Source: Acridotheres tristis (lineage: Eukaryota; Chordata; Aves; Passeriformes; Sturnidae). Taken from it: DNA of 64,000 nt. The translations under genes and the position numbers were made by a program. Where the stretch lies: NCBI GenBank assembly GCA_037013685.1, contig CM072891.1, forward strand, positions 20,808,501-20,872,500, written 5' to 3'. Each line of letters starts with the position of its first letter. Position 1 is the first letter of the stretch. The notes under the pieces were generated by a model. That model saw only the letters and a program-made list of their open reading frames with translations, made no database searches and was not told the origin of the DNA. Below are positions 46,287 to 58,959 of this stretch, one piece after another.

Positions 46287-47645
46287 GTGAGTATGAGTTC
46301 TCTTGCTTCACAGCACATTTCCTTCAATGCCGGGCTCTGTAGTTTTCCAGCAAAGAATGAAGATAGTTTTTAGCAGGAGAGGGGAAAGGTATCCTTGAAA
46401 CTGAAAGGAAGACTTAGTATTCTTACCAAGCAGGCAGGCTGTGTCTCTGTCCAGGGTAAACCCAGGCCATAAAAGCTGCTTTATTACTTGGGCTGCAGTA
46501 GCACCTAGACCCCTTTCTTGGCCTGGTTTGTGTCTTCTTGCATGGACTGTGAGTGACCCAGCCAGCAGCTATCAGGAAGCAGAGGTTTCAGATCAAAGGT
46601 GGGTTTTTCTGAGTGCATAATTAACCAGCTCATTGGGATTAATTGCTTCTCACTTACTGGACTCTTCTGTCTGATTTCATAGAATCAGTGAGGACTTTTG
46701 GTTCGAAAAGACCCTTTAGGTCATTGAGTCCAATCATAAACCTAACACTGCCAAGTCCACCACCAAACCATGTCTCTGAGTGCCACATCTACGTATTTTT
46801 AAGATACCTTCAGCAATGATGATTCCACCACTTCCCTTGGCACTCTGTTCCAGTGCTTGACAATCCTCTCAGTGCAGAAACGTTTCACAAGATTCAGTCT
46901 AAACCATCCCTGGCACAACCTGAGGTCATTTTCTCTTCCCCTGTTGCTAGTTACTTGTCAGAAGAGACTGACCCCACCTGGCTACCAATCCCTTTCAGGC
47001 AGTTGTAGAGAGAGATGAGGTCTCCCTGCACCTCCAGGCTAAACAAAACAAGACACAACAAAAACATGAATCAGAAATAACAGCCCATTGGCTCTTCAAG
47101 GTGTCTATCTGTGTTTTCTACAAGCTCAGGCTGTGGGTGTGCCATCCAGCAAAGGCAATATTTGCTCGTGTTGTTCTTGCATCGATTCTGGCTTGCTTGA
47201 TTAAACAACAGCTCCAAGACTTTTCCACAGTCACCTCCCAGAGGGTGACTGGGCTGTTCAGGTGCAGGGGCTGGAGGCAGGAAGGCATTTAAAAGTTCCC
47301 TTACCCACCTTAGCAGTTGCTGAATATGTTCAGCTGCGTGTGCAAAGGTAAATGGTGATACAAACTTGTCACCTGGTGCAAAATAGATGGTTTTGATCAC
47401 ATCTCCCTGTCTTCAGGGTGTGGAACAGAGACATTTGGTCTTTATTAAGCTGCCAGTGCCTGGCCCGATGAAGATTTTTCTCTATAGGGGTGGGGAATCG
47501 AAGGAAGTGATTGTTTGGAGCTGTGATCCTCTCCACACAGATATTAAGATATTTATTCATAAATATAGCATGCTTCTTTTTCATTTATTTGTTGGTTTTG
47601 TTTTTTTGATTTTGGTGGGGTGTTGTGTTTTGTTTTCATTTTTAG
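46287..47645 (+). other. SLC22A18 intron 1
   Basis: This is a 1359-base intron with GTGAGT and TTTTTAG borders. About a quarter of it is a CR1 3' end in antisense orientation (46677-47045). The remainder shows nothing recognisable. Confidence 0.85.
46677..47045 (-). mobile_element. CR1 LINE 3' end in SLC22A18 intron 1, antisense to the gene
   Basis: It begins TCATAGAATCAGTGAGGACT and runs through CACCACCAAACCATGTCTCT, TTCCACCACTTCCCTTGGCA and GATGAGGTCTCCCTGCACCT, all CR1 3' UTR text. About 370 bases remain, 5'-truncated and without coding sequence. Confidence 0.9.
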
Positions 47646-47743
47646 TACTTGGCAAAGAGCCTAGGTTTGGATTCAGTGGGATTTGGCTATCTCCAGACCA
47701 TCTTTGGTGTCCTCCAGCTGGTGGGAGGTTACATTTTTGGAAG
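47646..47743 (+). CDS. SLC22A18: SLC22A18 coding exon 2 (second membrane helix)
   Basis: This 98-base exon lies between a TTTTTAG acceptor and a GTAAGT donor. It encodes residues 53-84 and two bases of codon 85: YLAKSLGLDS, then the helix VGFGYLQTIFGVLQLVGGYIFG. It leads straight into the MFS loop 2-3 signature completed in exon 3. The phase (2 bases of an Arg codon) matches exon 3 exactly. The family text LDSIAFGYLQTTFGVLQL in human is close to this exon. Confidence 0.93.
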
Positions 47744-49763
47744 GTAAGTGAGAATGATTCTCATGACCCTTTACATAGCTGAAAAAGGCCAGGCATTTTT
47801 ACACTTTCATAAAAATCCTTTAGTTCTGGTTTGTGGTCCTGTTGAAATGCTTGAGGATTTCATAATGAGTAAGGAAAAAATAAATGCTATTATTAGAAAT
47901 ACTGCAGCATAGAAGCAGCCTTTATATTAACTTAGCTACATTTTAATGACACACATTTAAGTGTAACAATATCCTGGAAATGGGTTTAAACCACCAGAGC
48001 CCAGGTCCTAACAGCTTAATCCTGCAAATGTTTTATAGCCATGTGTAATCTTAGAAATGTCATGTGACTGGGAAACAAAAAAATAAAAGGAGGATATTTA
48101 TTGATGGTAGGTAGAGCTGTCAATTACAATAATTGAAGGTTGTGTCATTTCATCAGCTGAATCTACATGTTGAATACGAATTTAGACTTGCATGGACCTT
48201 TAAGAACTTCTAGGAATATTTTAAGAATATCTATAAACTCAGCTATCAAAATAAGAAAAGAGTGGAAAAGACTTGGGGTTTCTGCCTCTTTACCCCATGG
48301 AACAGACTTTCCTGTTCCTAGTGAAATGTAAATAGACCTAAAAAATTTGAGTGGTGGGACAATACATTCCTAAAGACCAGGGAAAATAAACCCTGAAAGA
48401 TATGTGTAATTCAGTGACAGAAAACTAAAATGACACTGAGAAAACCTAACTTCTCTTCTTGATCTTGCTACTGATCAACAGATTAATAAATGGATAGGGA
48501 GCTGCTGTGTGCTTCAGTTTGCCTGCAGGGAATTTACTTTTCTGGCTGAGGTAGATTGGGAGCTCTACAGGATCCTCTGGTACGTGGAGTGTGGCACTTC
48601 GAGGATCTGATCTCAGCCCTTGGACACCTTTTCAAATAAATAACAGCAACATTTGATTCTACAGTACTGCTTGGCAGAAAATGCATTTCTAACAATGGAG
48701 ATGGTGCAAAAGGTCTGCTTTTAATGCTTCTCCTATTAAGACACAAACCTACTTCTGTCCTGGATCTGGTGCCATCTGAAATCTGATTTTCCTCCGTGCA
48801 TGTCATTCACTAATATCCAGAATCACTGCTGAAGGGAAGGAAAATGGCAAACCAGAATCTCTCTGGGACTGAGGTTGTCCTTGGCCAGATGGAAGCCAAA
48901 ATTTGCAATGTAAGTTTGAGGTAAAAAGGATTTTTCTAGACATGAGACTGCTTTGATGGTAGCATAGGGATAGATTAAATAGAAAATAGGAAGAAAAGGG
49001 ATAAGAGAGACTGTGTTTCTTAGCTCAGTTTTTCTTGTTCTTTCTTGATGCTCCTAAACAGACATGAAATGATAAAACACTGTCTTTTTACTTCTAAGTA
49101 ACAAAACAAATAAATCCCCATTACCAACAGTGCAATGATTTGTGGTCTTTAGATTACAAACAGCAAATGTAAACTGCCCTGGCTTACATGTAAACAGCAA
49201 AGTTTTGACCTGTACCTCTCTCTCAACACAAAACCTTTTAATTACTTAAGCTTAGTTATGTTTGTAGACCAACCCTGGCATTTTAGGGGGTTTTTACACT
49301 CTTAATGTGAGCACAACTAATTGCTATGCAAGGTAATGTTCATCTGCTAACTGCAATATGCAGCTTCAATAAAGTGAAGGAAGGAGGAATTGCAATGAGA
49401 AACTCTAAGGCCTGTTTTATGTTCATCTTAGCTCCTGTTGCTCAGAACCCTTTCTGTGGTACTCTTGTCCAACTTAAGCTTTTTAAGCTTTTTCGAGTTG
49501 AATTACAGCAAAGAGTCAGAGTTGGGTCAAAACCTGATCTGACTGAGGTTTTTGCCTGTTTGTGTTTTGGGGCTTGGGGGGGGTTGTGCTTGTTTGTTAG
49601 TGTGTTTAGTTGTGGTGTTGTTTTTTCCCCTTAAATAGGAGCAAAATTGATTTACTAATGAGAAGTTTGGGGGTTTTTTTTGCTTTGTTTTGTTTCGTTT
49701 GCTGTTTGGTTTTTTTTTTAACATGAAGAGAAAACTGACAACCTTGTGCCATTTCTGTACCAG
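47744..49763 (+). other. SLC22A18 intron 2
   Basis: This is a 2020-base intron, AT-rich, with T-rich and G/T-rich low-complexity sequence at its 3' end (about 49570-49730) just before the exon 3 acceptor. No other feature was recognised. Confidence 0.85.
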
Positions 49764-49909
49764 GTTTGCAGATCAGTTTGGTGCCCGAGCAGCCTTAATT
49801 CTTTCCTGTGCATCTGGGAGCATCTTCTTCCTGCTTATGTCCCTCTCCACCAGCATCCCCCTCCTCTTCCTCTCCAGGCTGCCAGCAGTGTTCATGCATG
49901 GGATGCCAG
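49764..49909 (+). CDS. SLC22A18: SLC22A18 coding exon 3 (MFS motif A, helices 3-4)
   Basis: This 146-base exon runs from a GTACCAG acceptor to a GTAAGG donor. It completes the MFS motif A-like loop GRFADQFGARAA (from residue 84). It then encodes helix 3 (LILSCASGSIFFLLMSLS) and the segment IPLLFLSRLPAVFMHGMP before the next helix. It ends in phase 1 (ATG CCA G). The Asp and Arg positions of motif A are intact, so nothing here suggests a decayed gene. Confidence 0.93.
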
Positions 49910-50652
49910 GTAAGGTCACTCAGGGATGAGCAGCTTTCCAAACTGCTTTTGCTCCATGATTCCCCCTTTCTTGCTTGTTCTAGTGGAAGTCAGCAGGTTC
50001 AACAGCATGAAGGAAGGAAGGAGGAACATGTAATGGTCCTCAGGGATGAAATGATGGGAACATGAAGCAGCAGGTACACTGCCTGTGGAAAGCAGTTTAT
50101 TAGTCTGAGTTCCAGGCCCACCTTCCTGTATAATCTTGAGGAAATTGTTTTGCCAGGATCATCCAGACATGGGTGCAAGTCACTTCCTGGCTGCAATGCT
50201 ATCCCAGATTTTTCAGCTGCCTTCTTGCAACCAGGATGTTTTACACGAAAGCTTTTCCCTTTCTCTTGGTAAAATGAGAATGCTGGTCAAAATTAATATT
50301 ATTACAAAAATACCTTCCATTACCCACCAAGATGTTTGGTTTTGGCTGATGTTTTCCTATGTTTTTCATGCAAAAGACTTAAACTTCAGCTACTAGAAGT
50401 CCATGTAACTCATGCAAGAGGAATCAAGTTGATAATGCTTCCTGTTACTTGTGAAGTGGTTTATTTGAGTGGTTTGAATGGTTCTGTTTCTCATGACTGG
50501 TGGGCCCTTGTGTTCAAACCTGATGGACTGTGGGGCTCCCAGAGGAGAGTGACAGTGCTTATTTGGAGGCCTTTTTCCATGCAAAGTATGAAAATTAAAA
50601 GCTGGGGAAATTGCCTCTAACCAGAAACCAGCCCAGAAAAGTTTTAATTGGG

Positions 50653-51201
50653 GAGAAAATAAACAAAACCAAAAACACCAACAAAAAAAACCCAAGACAA
50701 AAACAACAACAAAAAAACCCCCACAAAAAATTCCGAAAAACAAAACCAAAAAACCCCAAAACCAACCAAACAAAAATGCACAAAAAAATCCCCAAAAACT
50801 AAACAAAAAAAAACCCAAAACAAAAAAACCCACAAAAAATTCCCAAAAACAAAACCAAAAAAAACCCCAAACAAAAAACCACAAATAATCCTCAAAAACA
50901 AAACAAAAAAACCACCCCAAAACAAAAAAACCCACAAAAAAATCCCCAAAAATAAAACAAAAAAACCCAAAACCAAAAAAAAACACAAAAAAATCCCCAA
51001 AAATAAAACCAAAAAAAACCAAAAACAAAAAAACCACAAAAAAATCCCCAAAAATAAAACAAAAAAAACCTAAAAACAAACAGAACCACAAAGCATCCCC
51101 AAAAATAAAAAAAAACCCACAAAACCAAAAAAAAAAAATCCCACAAAAAATCCCCAAAAACAAAACAAAAAGAAAAAATCCGAACAAACCCAAAAAACTC
51201 T
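50653..51201 (+). repeat. A/C-rich minisatellite, about 52-base unit, in SLC22A18 intron 3
   Basis: On the plus strand the sequence is almost only A and C. A core CACAAAAAAATCCCCAAAAA recurs with variation at about 50722, 50779, 50831, 50880, 50933, 50984, 51035, 51087 and 51142. That is nine copies spaced 49-57 bases apart. Because many units are near 51 bases, the minus strand carries a 266-codon open frame rich in Phe, Gly and Trp, which is a repeat artefact. The array ends about 95 bases before exon 4. Confidence 0.9.
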
Positions 51202-51294
51202 TAATGGCTTAGCAGTAAAATCATGGGAGCTGCTGGTGCATCTGCTCAAACGCTGTGCTGAGGTTCTTTTAAGGGATATTTTTTCCCCCTGCAG

Positions 51295-51427
51295 GTGCTC
51301 AGAAGGTTATTACAGACATGACTGCTCCCTCCCAACGTGCTGGTGCTTTGGGGAGGCTGGGCCTTTGCTTTGGAGTGGGCATCATTGCTGGCTCTGCCAT
51401 GGGAGGTGTTCTGTCCACCAAATTCGG
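51295..51427 (+). CDS. SLC22A18: SLC22A18 coding exon 4 (helix 5 region)
   Basis: This 133-base exon runs from a TTTTCCCCCTGCAG acceptor to a GTGAGT donor. It joins in phase to give MPGAQKVITDMTAPSQRAG followed by LGRLGLCFGVGIIAGSAMGG and VLSTKFG, closely matching the family block that includes GRLGLCFGVG. It ends in phase 2. An A/C-rich minisatellite ends about 95 bases upstream, outside the pyrimidine tract. No following exon was found in the remaining 12.5 kb. Confidence 0.93.
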
Positions 51428-52769
51428 GTGAGTGGCCTGCTTGTTTGGTATTGATTTTGTTGCAATCACTGAGGGAGCTGCTGAGGGATATTCTGCTGCC
51501 CTGCAGCTTTTGATGCTATCTTACTCCTGGTGGCAGTAGAGGACCGTACCAGAACTCAAAATTTTGCTTTCATGCTGCTACAAAGAATACTCCCACTGTT
51601 TTCAATGAGATCTTGTTGAAAATCTCACCTGCCTACTTAAATGCGTTTAAAAGCATGCTGGATTGAGACGTGGATTCAGTCTTTCTCTTGATTGTCTTGT
51701 CTTTGAAGCTTAGTGTGCTGAAAAGCACACTTTTAGGAAATGATATTGCAGGCATGTGGCCGGAATCTCCTTGGAGGATTCCCCAGCATTGCTCTGGTGG
51801 GGGGAAAAAATCCCTTGTGACCTTTCAGATTTTTGTTTTGCTCTACTTCTCTTTACTACGGATACTTGCTTCTGCAGACTCAGGTTAAAATAACTCTACA
51901 GTGTAGAATAGAGGGTAAAAATTACTCTCAGACTTGTCCTAGTGCCATAAGATCTATGGACTGTGTATGGTCCTAATCTCCTGGGTGTTTTGCATGGGGC
52001 ACAGTGGATTATGATGTGGGGTGCCATGTGTTGCTCTCTGAACCCCGTTGTGCATCCACATGCATTCAGGTGCTGCAGTGATGCTATTTTGTGTGTGAAA
52101 TCCTTTCATAGGTTGGGTAGAACACTTTAACCATGTAACCTTAGGGAGCAGTCCTAAAACCTGTTGGCTGCTTTACCTTTGTAGTGTTGGCCAAGTGACA
52201 CAAAACTGACCAGGAGGATTAATTTTGTAGTTATTACATGATTACATACAATTAAAATTGGAGATATACATAATATTAACTGACAGGCATTTAAAATATT
52301 TACAGACGTTGCTGGCTGAGTGCTGATTTTAATAAGTATTATTTTTTATCAAATACAGTAATTGTAGACCTTTATTGTTAACTGAAATAAAGGCTACCTC
52401 AGTTCTCAGCTTTGGTTATATGCCCATATTGAACATCAGCATAAGGGCAGCACTGATCTGCATAGAAGCAGCATTGTTATCTAGCGAAAATGTATGGGGT
52501 TTCACTTTGCAGTGTGTGCATCAGTCACAGGTTTATAGAAAAGCGGCCATGGAAGGATTCTCCTGTTTAATTTAATTAGTCAGGGACATTGACTTGGAGG
52601 CAGTCTAGCTTTTGGATGTTAGGGCTTGGTGCTGATGCACAACGGGAGGCTCCCGGGAAAGCCTCTGGACCTTAAACTTTGTGTCTGCAGCACATCGATG
52701 AGAAAAGCGAACCTTGCCAGAGATTATGAGGAAGTAAAGCAGCTGCACGTGGAAAACGACCTCACTCGT

Positions 52770-52870
52770 GGCATTCCCAGGCACGGGTTGCTTAGTTTTC
52801 CCTGGCATTCCCAGGCGGGGGCTGTTTAGTTTTCTCTGGCATTCCCAGGCAGGGGTTGTTTCCCTGGCAT
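52770..52870 (+). repeat. 34-base tandem repeat, three copies and a stub
   Basis: Units beginning GGCATTCCCAGG occur at 52770, 52804 and 52838, with a partial unit at 52865. Each carries a short G-run and TTTAGTTTTC or similar. Confidence 0.85.
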
Positions 52871-55800
52871 CCTGCGGAGGGCAGCTTCGGCCGCTGCTCC
52901 AGCCTCGCAGCATCCCGAGCATCCCTGCTCTGCAGGACCGGGGAAAGCAGCACCGGGCCTTCTCCGTGAGGATCTATGCATCCCCCTGCAAGGACGATAG
53001 GAATTGTTAGCAAGGGATAAGCTCTGCCGTGCTGGCAGCGCCCTCCTGAGCGCCCAGATGTGCAGAGAGGGTCGATAGGATTTCATAAAGAGCTTTTTCA
53101 GGCTTAGGAACCCACTCTGGGTGTTTGCTACCAAGGTTTGCTGCAGCCAAACCCCACGGTGCTCAACTCCTCTGGCAGATTTCAGTGCAAAGGTTCGAGG
53201 AACAGTCCGCCTGGCTTTAGTGTGTTGGCCGATATGGGTGGGGAGCAGGGATTCATTCAGCTGACAGCAGCTCTGTGCCAGGAACAGCCCCCGGAGCATC
53301 GCCGTCCCCTCCGGCTGTGTCTGCCGCACACCTGGACAGGAAGGAGTGGGTGTTGCCTTGTGGACATGCCCGAGGCTCCTTGGCCTTGATAATCCTCCCC
53401 GCTTGTTTCCCACATTTGTACAGGAAGGCCCCAGCTGTACTCGGAGCTGCATAATCACTTCCATTTTTTTTTCCCCCAGAAGAGTGACACAATCACCTTC
53501 CACTGAAAAGAAGCATTTCTGCTGTGTCATGAAGAGCAAAGCTGTCCGCTCTGTGTACTTTGCTTTCCCTCACCACAAAGCTGGCCAGCATTCCCTATGT
53601 GCTGTTGACAGCATTATTCATATGTTAGCAGTGCTTTGTATGCAAGAGAGTAGAAATCAGTCTCAGTTCCTCAGCTGATGTCATTTTGGTATTAGTCTTC
53701 TGTGTTGTATTTACCATTGATGTATTTGACCTAAAGAACTGGTCTGTTATTGTTTTCATTGTTGGAATAATATTTGTCAACCCTTATTTATTATGGGAGC
53801 CCTGGGGAAGTCAAATGTCTTGTTCTGATTTGCATAGGATTTTTTGGATGTTAAATCCTGAGCTCAGCTGTTGAGCTGAACCGCCAGCTCCAGCCCTTCC
53901 TCTTCTTCTCTTTAAAGTGCTACATTTTCCCCCCATGTTTTCCAGAACTTTGATGGTCAGATAAATTTCACCACCTGAGGATGACGTATAAGCCAATTTA
54001 TTAGCTCAAGCACGATTTGAAAAGTGTTTTCATTTTTGTATGCTTTTTTTTCTTAATTGGTGTTTTCTGGTAATTGAGCAGTTGGGTCAGGATTGTGGAT
54101 ATAAAATACCTAGCTTGAAAATAACTCCTGTAGTTCAGCTGAGGGCTACACAGATTCTTGGAGAGTGCAAACTCCCTAACAGTTTATCCAAAAAGGTGAC
54201 TAAGAAAAGGAGTTCTGCTTGCACTCTGCAGAGATTCTCCCTCCCTGTACGTTTTCTGCAAAGCTGTTTGGGACCACTTGCTGCAGGTGAGTGCACCCCT
54301 AAAGAGAGGTGATTTAGTATTTGCAGCAGACTTTTGTGGCAGCCCTGTGGGTGAAAGGTGAAAGCAGGCAGCTGGATTAGTTTTCAGAAGTGGAAAGATG
54401 AGTCTAGGTAGTTAATTACAGAGATTTCATCCTTTCTTCTGGGACTATGATTAATTACATTTGGCTGCTTTTTTCTTTCCTTCTAACAAGGCCGTAGAGA
54501 ATCTCTGCTGCATGACCCAAGAATTGTTTGCTTTCTATGGACACGGAGACATTTCTTCATTTTAGTGACTCAGCTGTAGGCTTAAATCTCTTGGAGCAAT
54601 TATTCTTTTGATTACAGGAGGCTTTGGGGATAGTTTGTTGGGGTTTTTTTGTTTTTTTTTTTCCCCTGGCTGTGGTATTATCTTTCTTCCTCATGGGGAA
54701 AAGAAGAAGCTTGTTTGCCTGGAGTAGGGAATTGCTTTTTTTTTTTTTTCAAAAACCCATTTGAACAAATTCCTCTGGCAGGGAATTTCTCATGGCTTCA
54801 TGGCAGAGTGGAAAAACTGTGGGTGTTGCAAGGACTGAAGGCTGGGAGCTGAGAAGGTGGGTGAGAGCATGGCAAAGGGTGAAAGGGTTGTGCTCCATGT
54901 CAGGACAAAGCAGGGTATTCTGCTTTTGAGAGCTGCTCCTGCTCCCTTCCAGCAAAAACTATGATATTTCTCTGCCTGGGATGATGCTGATCAGCCAAGC
55001 ATCAAGGACTGGTGACGCTTGTACAGGCATTGCTTTGTTCTTTGTGTCCAGGCACTTGGGAGAAAGGAAGGTGGAGTCTGCTTGCCAGCAAGCAAGTCAT
55101 CCGTGATGTGCAACATGGTCTGTCACTGCTGGCTGAGCTCTGTGGTGCTCTGGCAGGAATGGGGACAGGAGAGGAAATGGGTTGTTTGTCAAGGAGCTGA
55201 TGGCTTGGGGAAAGTGCAGACAGCCTCAGCTGTGGCCTTCTCTGAAAAAATAAAACAGAATCTAAAGATTTTTTCTTATCACTTACTCTGCATGGCAGTC
55301 TTAATTTGGAAGCCATGGCTCCAAAGTTTATCTGTAAATGATAGAGGATCATGGATATTATCCTTCAACAACTTGTTGGTTCAGAAGTCAGGTCTAGAGC
55401 ACATCTGTCCTCTATTCCCAGCACCAGAGTTTTCTAGTTCTGATGATTTTTTTAACCTATTCTTGAGCCTAAGAAATGCCTCAGTGCACTTTGGGTGGAG
55501 TTCATCTAATCTTAGACATCTACCGGGGAGACAACTACATTTAATTTGCTATTTGTGGTTGACAGAGAGGCACAGGTGGTTCTACAGCATCGCTTACCTC
55601 CTCATGAAGCAGTCCTGAAGCAGGGAACAGTCTGCTTCCCAAGCTTTTTCTTGCTTGACACCCAAGTCCCACAACACATTTCTGGCCATCAGCATACTGT
55701 ACCTGTGATTTGGTCCTGGAATTTGATGCTGGATTGTGAACTTACCAGAAGTCACCAAGATGCAGGTCCTGAGTAGTTTTCTGTCTGTGCTGCATTCACA

Positions 55801-58800
55801 CAACAGATAGGTCTGCACTAAGCTCTTCCCCAGCTCTTCCTTCCTGCAAACCTCTAACCTGCCTCCCACATCTAGGCCACCAGTTTTTAGGTTTGGGTCC
55901 TCTGGCTTTCTGCTGTGTACCCACTGGAAGATGGCACCACCACTACAAAGGTGCCCTTGTTCTCCCTTAGCCCATCTTCGGTGAACCTGGCTCTGAACAA
56001 CCCTACAAGCCCTGGTCTGAACTCCAGAGGGAGTGAGGGATGTGTGATGATGGAGCCAAGAGTTCCTGCTTGGTCCTTTACCCATAGGTGGGGCCCTTTC
56101 CCAAGGGAGGAAGGGCTAGGCTTAGGTCAAGCTAACAGGGGGTCTTCCCTTCCCTGGCAGCCCCTTCCTCAGCCTTATCAGGTGTGCTCTCCATTTTCCT
56201 TCAAAACCCTCATTCCCACTTAGCCTTGTACAGGGATTATGCTGGGAAGGCTGTGAGTGTGGCTGTGCCAGCTCACAGGGAATGGCCACCTGCTCCTTTT
56301 CCCCACAGCACCCTCCTACCTCCCAGGCATCTCTACCTTTAGGGGTTAGCTGCTTCATTTTCCCAAAGTAACCATGGTGAAAATCCATTTTAGGAAAAAA
56401 AAAAGTATTCAGAGCTTCCTCCTGTGACTGGCTCATGCTGCTTACAGAGAGCTGAGGTTTTGGGGCTGCTGGAAATTGCCATGGGAAGAGGGACTCCTGG
56501 CAGGATTTGCCTGGTGTCCCTCCATGGGCTGACAGCAGTTACCCAAGCAAACAGGCAGAGAGAAAATAAAAGGCAGAGGGGGAAGGATATCTCCAGGGGA
56601 GCTAAGGAAATTTCCCTGCTGCCTTTTCCAGCTTTCATCGTGCCTGTGCACTGGGGGAGGCTGCCCCATGCCTGGAGTCAGAAAGTGAGGGGGCGGCGGG
56701 TGAGCGAAACCCTGGTTTGTGTGCGTGGTCGCCAGATCGCAATCAACAGCGTGTGTGTTTGTGGAGTCAGCTCTGCTAAACAATTAAGGGTGTTTGAACA
56801 CTGCTCCCCTCTCCTGATGCTTTGAAACCCCTGGGTTCCTGTGCAGTGCAGGGCCCTGCCTGGTCTGTTGTTAACTCTATCCCTGCTAGGCTGTGTGCAG
56901 AGGTGATGGCTGATTTTTCTTGTTCAGCCTGGCTTAACAACCCCAAGGAATAAGTAAAAAGTAGGGGCAAAAAAACCCACAATGGAACCAAAATGGGAAT
57001 TTTATAAAAAGGCACAGGGTATTTTGGGTCTGGTGCTACAGAGGTCGAGTTGGAGGGCTGAACATGACCCGCACAGCCCAGGTTGCACAATGAGGCAGTG
57101 TCTGCTCATGACTCACTAGAGTTTCATCTGCTCTTCCCACTCCTGGAATATTTCACGACTGGGCAGCAAATCCAGCAGTATCACTGGGGATTGAAATCCA
57201 GGAAAATACTGTTTTCTTTGTTAAAAGAAAATAGAAAGTACAGAATAGCCTATGGTTAAGTCCCTGAACTGAGATTTGGGACTTGGCTCTGCTGTGATTT
57301 TCCCGTGATGAGAGTAAGTTATCCCATCCCTCTGCAGTGCTGTTTCTCATGCATAATACAGGACAATGAGATAGTGTTTCCTTCCCTCATCCAATACATT
57401 TACAATATTGCTATTTAGATCATACAGCCTTTGGGATGCAGACTTTCTCTATCACGAGGCATGCACATGCAAATATCTACTACCTTGAGGGAATACATCC
57501 TGCTTTTCCTGGATGTATTCTCTTTTTCATCCTCTGGTGCCCTGGGCAGGCAGAGTCTTTGTAAGCCCAATTACCATCCCATTCTGGGGGGGGGGGTTCT
57601 CTTTTTTTTTTCTTTTTTTTTTCTTTTTTTCTTATTTGTTTGTAAAGAGTCAGTGCCAGGATGGTTTTTTGGGGTTCTTTTGTGGTTTGGTTTTGGTTTT
57701 TTGTTTTGTTTTGCTTTGCTTTTTGTCATGGGTGAGCCCCAGAGGCTGTTGGCTAAAGCGCAGGGCTGAGCCCAGCAAGACCTAGCAGAGTGACCTCCAG
57801 GGCAACCTGAGGAGGCTCTACCTTCCTCCCTTTGTGTTTGTACATATTCAAATGGGCAGCTCTCTCCTTTACTTCTCCTAATCCTTTTGACTCAAAGGGT
57901 CATGCTTATGTTTCATTCTGATCTGCTTCAGTGAACAAACCCAGCTTTGTGGCAAGGCCAGGGCAGGAAGGATGTGGTGTTTGTGTGGGAAGGACTATCA
58001 GACAAGGGAGGGAGGGAAGGTCAGGATGAACGGAAATGTGCGGATGTGGCACGTGAAGGGTGGGCTGGGAGGAGTAAGGAGTCCTGGAGTTAGGGAGATG
58101 AGGAGTGAAGCTCTGCAGGAGACAGACTTAATGATCTGAGATGTATTGTGTCACCTGGGGCAGTAAGGTTAGGACACCAAGGGGCTTGGGCTGCAAGGAA
58201 GGAGTGTTTCCAAAACAGACCTTCATTTGCCACAGGGGAAGAAGGGACAGCACGCCCACTGCTGCTGCTTTCCTGGTTTCCCCCTGCCTGAAATGTGACT
58301 GCTGTAAAGGATGGGTGGAAAAAGAGCTCTTTTGTAAAGCTTTGGTCTTGGCTTTTTAGCCTTCCTGGTGCTTTTCCTGGCCATTGCTGCTGGATTGGTG
58401 GGATGAGCAGGAGGCTGCTGAACAGCTGGAGAGATGCAACATCCCATTGTCACAAGGTGCCAGTTCACTTCTGGGCCAGGCTGAAGGCCAAACTGCTTGA
58501 ATGGGGTGTCTAGAATGAAATGAAATGGGTGTGACCTTCTCATGAACTACACCAACTTCCATGGCCCCACCCAGGGTTTTTGTTTCCTCACAGTCTCCTT
58601 ATGAAACCCTGCTCACAGCAACACCACCAGAGCCAAAGGTATGTGAAGCATTTGGGCAGTGGATGCAGCCAGAAGGCAAAGAAATTTCTGAATGGCTATC
58701 TCCAGGCTACCCCTGGCACCAGTTGGGGCTTATCTCTTCCACCTGACAAACCATGGGATAGTGCAGCCAAGCAAGATGGTATTTCCAGCACCAGAAATTT

Positions 58801-58959
58801 CTCGGTGCTCAAGTGCATGGAGCTCTGCCTGGGGTGGATGAAGAGATGATCGAGGATTTATGGGTCAGGATTAAAGGGAGGACAGGACAAGTGACATAGT
58901 CTGGGTCTGCTGTAGGCCATCTAACAGGGTGACTGAGCAAATGGCATCCTCTGTTCAGA

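Noticed and set aside
50393..51193. 266-codon minus-strand frame rich in Phe, Gly and Trp, looking like a membrane protein
   Set aside because: It is the complement of an A/C-only minisatellite with units near 51 bases, and lies antisense in SLC22A18 intron 3.
58340..58410. Acceptor-like CTTTTTAG followed by a hydrophobic reading FLVLFLAIAAGLVG, considered as SLC22A18 exon 5
   Set aside because: It hits a stop after about 14 residues, has no donor, and does not match the expected helix 6 sequence.
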